DNA of 64,000 nt from Acidobacteria bacterium 28-9. Its GTDB lineage: Bacteria > Acidobacteriota > Blastocatellia > Pyrinomonadales > Pyrinomonadaceae. A program made the position numbers and the translations under genes. The notes below the pieces were generated by a model that did no database searches, was not told the origin of the DNA, and saw only the letters and a list, made by a program, of their open reading frames with translations. The stretch lies in the NCBI GenBank assembly GCA_002050355.1, contig MWYY01000030.1:62001-126000 (forward strand), read 5' to 3'. Positions 61,622-64,000 of the stretch are shown here, in pieces; the first letter of the stretch is position 1; every line of letters begins with the position of its first letter.

Positions 61622-61852
61622 CTAAACACGGATTATTTTTCCTTCCCATTTCATAAACCGCACCGCGTTGTTGCAGACTGCTCCGATGTGATAAGCCTCG
61701 TCAATCGTAAAACTGTCGAGCCGCGTCGCAACGCTTGAGCGCAGAACAGCGAAACCAATTAGCGCGAACAACACCAGAAAGAAAATCAAATGTCGCTTCG
61801 ACAAAGAAAACTTTGCGGCTTTTCCAGTTGGCGTTTCATTTTCGATTTTCAT
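61622..61852 (-). pseudogene. 5' fragment of a GT39-like gene
   Basis: 76 codons, of which residues ~8-58 match the N-terminus of the GT39 protein downstream (KAAKFSLSKRHLIFFLVL, ATRLDSFTIDEAYHIGA). At DNA level similarity is high but visibly diverged (many third-position differences). Similarity stops sharply after YHIGA and the frame ends soon after. A start-containing duplicate fragment of an older event than the exact tandem repeats elsewhere. Confidence 0.75.
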
Positions 61853-61966
61853 AATGTTTGTTCCTTTATCCGGCGTAGTTTCTCTTGAATGCCAAGCGTT
61901 GCGGGAAACAGAGAGCGTTTGTTCAACTTCACTAAGCCGCAGTTAAAATTCTTTTACGCGAAGTAT

Positions 61967-63022
61967 CTAACGGGATTCTTTGGGGACGCGGACTTCGCCC
62001 CAGTTCGGAAATCCATTAAGCCCGGGCGTATCGGTCATCTGCGTCTCGCCCGTGCCGTTGCTGTTGATTGTCCAGAGCTGGAATCTGCCCCGAGACACCG
62101 GTCTGTGGAAGATAATTTTCTTGCCGTCGGGCGACCACGAGCAAGTTAAGTCCGCCACCGTGTTATCGGTCAGTTGTATTTGACCCGTGCCGTCCGCGTC
62201 CATGACGCAAATCTCGAAGTCAGTACCACCTTTCCGGCACAAGTAGATAATGCGCTTGCCGTCCGGCGACCAGGCGGGAGCGCGCTCCTCTTCGGAGTTA
62301 TTGGTCAGCCGTTCTCGCTTACCCTTACCGTCCGCTTTTATGAGGTAGATTTCGGCGGTAGCGGAATCGAGTTTATCGTCGGCGACGAGGTGGCTCGTGA
62401 ATATAATGTTCCGTCCGTTCGGTGACCAGTCAGGGTCTTCGTCAATCGCCTCCGGGCTGTTCGTGATGTTCTTGGGCAGGGCGGTTTTTTTGAGAACATC
62501 GTTGACGTTCATCACGAAGATATCGTTGTCAATCGTGGCTGCGCCGGGGAATGGTTTGGTCGGGCGACCCGAGCCTGATGCCGAAGCATGAAAGGCGATT
62601 TTCTTACCGTCTGAAGACCACGTGGCGGAACTACCTCGCGCTAACAATGTCTGCTCGGTGCCGTCTGTATTCATCAGGAACAGGTGTGAAGTGTTGAGCG
62701 GTTCTTCCTCAACTCGAAGACGGTTGCTGTCGAAGACTATCTTGCTTCCGTCCGGCGAAAGTGTCGGGAAATTGTCAGCGTATTTGTTCTCTGTTATGCG
62801 TCGCACGTTCGTGCCGTCCCCATTCATCAGATAAATTTGGGAAGCGAAGAGATTCGACTTGGGATCGTGGCGCGTGCTGACAAACGCGATAGTCGAGGTC
62901 ATCACATTCTTCTTTTCCTGCTGTTCTCGAACCTGCGCCCGCGCTCCGACAAAAACCGCAACGGAAACTCCAATAATTATCAATGCGGTAAGCACCACAT
63001 TCTGGATACTTTTGTTTTTCAT
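61967..63022 (-). CDS. TolB-like PD40 beta-propeller protein
   Basis: 351 residues. A signal anchor is near residues 8-30 (VVLTALIIIGVSVAVFVGARAQ), followed by about six WD40-like/PD40 blades with the recurring pattern SPDGKKI (LSPDGSKIVFDSN, SSDGKKIAFHAS, SPNGRNIIFTS, SPDGKRIIYLC, SPDGKKIIFHR), alternating with IYLMNGDGTN / VMDADGTG. It resembles the TolB propeller or the sensor propellers of acidobacterial kinases. No TolB N-terminal domain is present, so it is not TolB itself. Confidence 0.85.
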   Translation of the reverse strand: MKNKSIQNVVLTALIIIGVSVAVFVGARAQVREQQEKKNVMTSTIAFVSTRHDPKSNLFASQIYLMNGDGTNVRRITENKYADNFPTLSPDGSKIVFDSNRLRVEEEPLNTSHLFLMNTDGTEQTLLARGSSATWSSDGKKIAFHASASGSGRPTKPFPGAATIDNDIFVMNVNDVLKKTALPKNITNSPEAIDEDPDWSPNGRNIIFTSHLVADDKLDSATAEIYLIKADGKGKRERLTNNSEEERAPAWSPDGKRIIYLCRKGGTDFEICVMDADGTGQIQLTDNTVADLTCSWSPDGKKIIFHRPVSRGRFQLWTINSNGTGETQMTDTPGLNGFPNWGEVRVPKESR

Positions 63023-63222
63023 CTTTATTTTCCTTTCACAATAGACTTGATTTTTTTATTTTTCCTTTTCTAAAACGTAATCTTGATGGTTTAGCCGTCT
63101 AACAGCCGAGTTATCGTGGGCGGAAACCGCCAAATGCGAACTGACGGACAAAAGATAACGCGATAATAAAGTCGCTGTGCGCGCCCTCACGTCCAATGAT
63201 TTGTTCCGGGCGTGTTACAGAA

Positions 63223-63699
63223 TTATTTTGCACGTTTATTCCAAATAACGTGCGTTTGCTTCCACACACCATTTTCATTTCTTCTGCTAATCCATAAATA
63301 ATTTGCCGTATTCTCCGTGATTTCGCCGGTTTTCTTATTCTTTAAAATTTCTTTTGCCCAGCCCCGGTCAATGGCTGTATCTCCGTTAATCCGCACTTCC
63401 TCGCTGTGGTATTCCGTTTTTACCTCAAATATTACCCACAATTGCCGCATCAGATTAAGCGCATTTTCTAGTCCTGAGACGGGCGGCAGACCGTCGGGAA
63501 TTAAAACAATGTCCGGGGCGGAATGTCGTCTGAGCGGCTCAATGTCATTCGGCGCGTTCTCCGCCTTCTGTATTTCACTTCTCATCCGGTTGATATATTT
63601 AACTTCCTCTGTTACGGAAGATTTGGATTTTGTCTGCGAAACGGCGGATGCCGCTACAATCAGAATCAAAATTATTAAAAAAGAAAGTTTCATATTCAC
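63223..63699 (-). CDS. Exported NTF2/SnoaL-like protein
   Basis: 158 residues. Signal peptide (LSFLIILILIVAASAVSQ), then a DUF4440/SnoaL-like domain (EPLRRHSAPDIVLIPDG, EVRINGDTAIDRGWAKEIL, ANYLWISRRNENGVWKQTHVIWNK). Unknown function. It belongs to a series of minus-strand genes for exported SnoaL- or propeller-type proteins, spaced by 100-200 bp, so they may not form one operon. The 200-bp gap to the TolB-like gene holds nothing recognisable. Confidence 0.75.
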   Translation of the reverse strand: MNMKLSFLIILILIVAASAVSQTKSKSSVTEEVKYINRMRSEIQKAENAPNDIEPLRRHSAPDIVLIPDGLPPVSGLENALNLMRQLWVIFEVKTEYHSEEVRINGDTAIDRGWAKEILKNKKTGEITENTANYLWISRRNENGVWKQTHVIWNKRAK

Positions 63700-63741
63700 C
63701 TCGTTATTGTTCTACGACGCGGATTTTATAACCGAAGAAAA

Positions 63742-64000
63742 TCAAACAACTGCCTTTGTCCGACGTGAACGCCTCCGCCAGAGCCACGCCAAAATCATCA
63801 CTACAATAACTCCGATAACTCCAACAAGAAAGCCGGCGGCGCGGTCAAACCAACGCGCCACCGTCCAGGGCGCGGGATACCTTCTGATAACTTGCCATCT
63901 GCCGTCCTGCTTTACCCAAACATCTACGAGCGGCGCGGTCGTGCTGACCTCTAAAAAATCCGCTTCGCCGTTCGGCGGTAAAATCCAGCGTCGAGCGCAC
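63742..64000 (-). CDS. SnoaL-like exported protein with C-terminal anchor, 3' end (partial)
   Basis: An 86-codon frame enters from the right edge and ends with TGA at 63744-63742. Visible sequence: ARRWILPPNGEADFLEVSTT, then DVWVKQDGRWQVIRRYPAPW, a transmembrane segment AAGFLVGVIGVIVVMILAWLW, and a basic tail RRRSRRTKAVV. The WVKQDGRWQVI part is like the last strands of a DUF4440/SnoaL domain. The arrangement copies that of the protein at 61008-61595. Confidence 0.6.
   Translation of the reverse strand, partial: CARRWILPPNGEADFLEVSTTAPLVDVWVKQDGRWQVIRRYPAPWTVARWFDRAAGFLVGVIGVIVVMILAWLWRRRSRRTKAVV

Overview
The window is a chromosomal segment of about 64 kb, moderately AT-rich and densely coded. 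It probably comes from an Acidobacteriota member of the Blastocatellia (Pyrinomonas/Chloracidobacterium relatives). This is inferred from gene content rather than a marker gene: bacillithiol ligase BshC, an Oar-like TonB receptor with a carboxypeptidase-regulatory domain, a TIGR02999-type ECF sigma factor next to TPR-bearing Ser/Thr kinases, OmpA-like and YVTN/BNR-propeller envelope proteins, and Rieske-free ordinary housekeeping genes. I see no rRNA, tRNA, CRISPR array, transposase or prophage.

Layout. 1-9.4 kb (+): tail of larE, glutamate dehydrogenase, an OmpA-like envelope protein, a BNR-repeat protein and bshC. 9.6-14 kb (+): an APC permease and a frameshifted PIG-L deacetylase-family protein. 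14.2-20.5 kb (+): phoH carrying an intein, ybeY, zwf, pgl and a CorC/HlyC-type CBS protein. 20.6-26.9 kb (+): a sulfur/redox block with a possible small leader RNA, cysM, a Mec-type JAMM protease, a CysO-E1-rhodanese fusion, a peroxiredoxin, a CWC protein, a deoxyhypusine synthase-like protein and a biotin carrier. 27-34 kb: mutL (-), atpDC (+), a CBS protein (-), a thioredoxin-like protein (+) and terC (-). 34.2-44.7 kb (-): ECF sigma factor, two complete Ser/Thr kinases, two kinase remnants and a TonB receptor. 44.9-51.6 kb: a broken cupin gene, then pyrR-orf-orf-pyrB-orf-lipoprotein-pyrC (-) and divergent pyrD (+). 51.9-64 kb: a giant alpha-2-macroglobulin gene (+), then a GT39/TPR protein, SnoaL-like proteins, a TolB-like propeller and a partial gene (-).

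Three observations stand out. First, PhoH contains a 364-residue intein that begins with Ala and carries the Trp/Cys/Thr signature of class 3 inteins plus a LAGLIDADG endonuclease. Second, cysM-mec-[CysO::MoeZ-E1::rhodanese] looks like the actinobacterial carrier-protein route to cysteine. Here the carrier is fused in front of its own activating enzyme, so the adjacent JAMM protease would have to free its Gly-Gly end. Third, four direct tandem duplications (772, 235, 668 and 566 bp) have almost no junction homology and are essentially identical between copies. Two of them frameshift long genes that become intact when one copy is removed. These are either very recent duplications or assembly errors, and the affected genes should be read with that in mind.

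The intergenic spaces also hold a family of 7-bp-periodic repeats, mostly folded as inverted pairs with a different heptamer at each site, reminiscent of cyanobacterial STRR sequences. Transcription is otherwise organised by recognisable sigma70-like promoters (17-18 bp spacers) and several clear intrinsic terminators.
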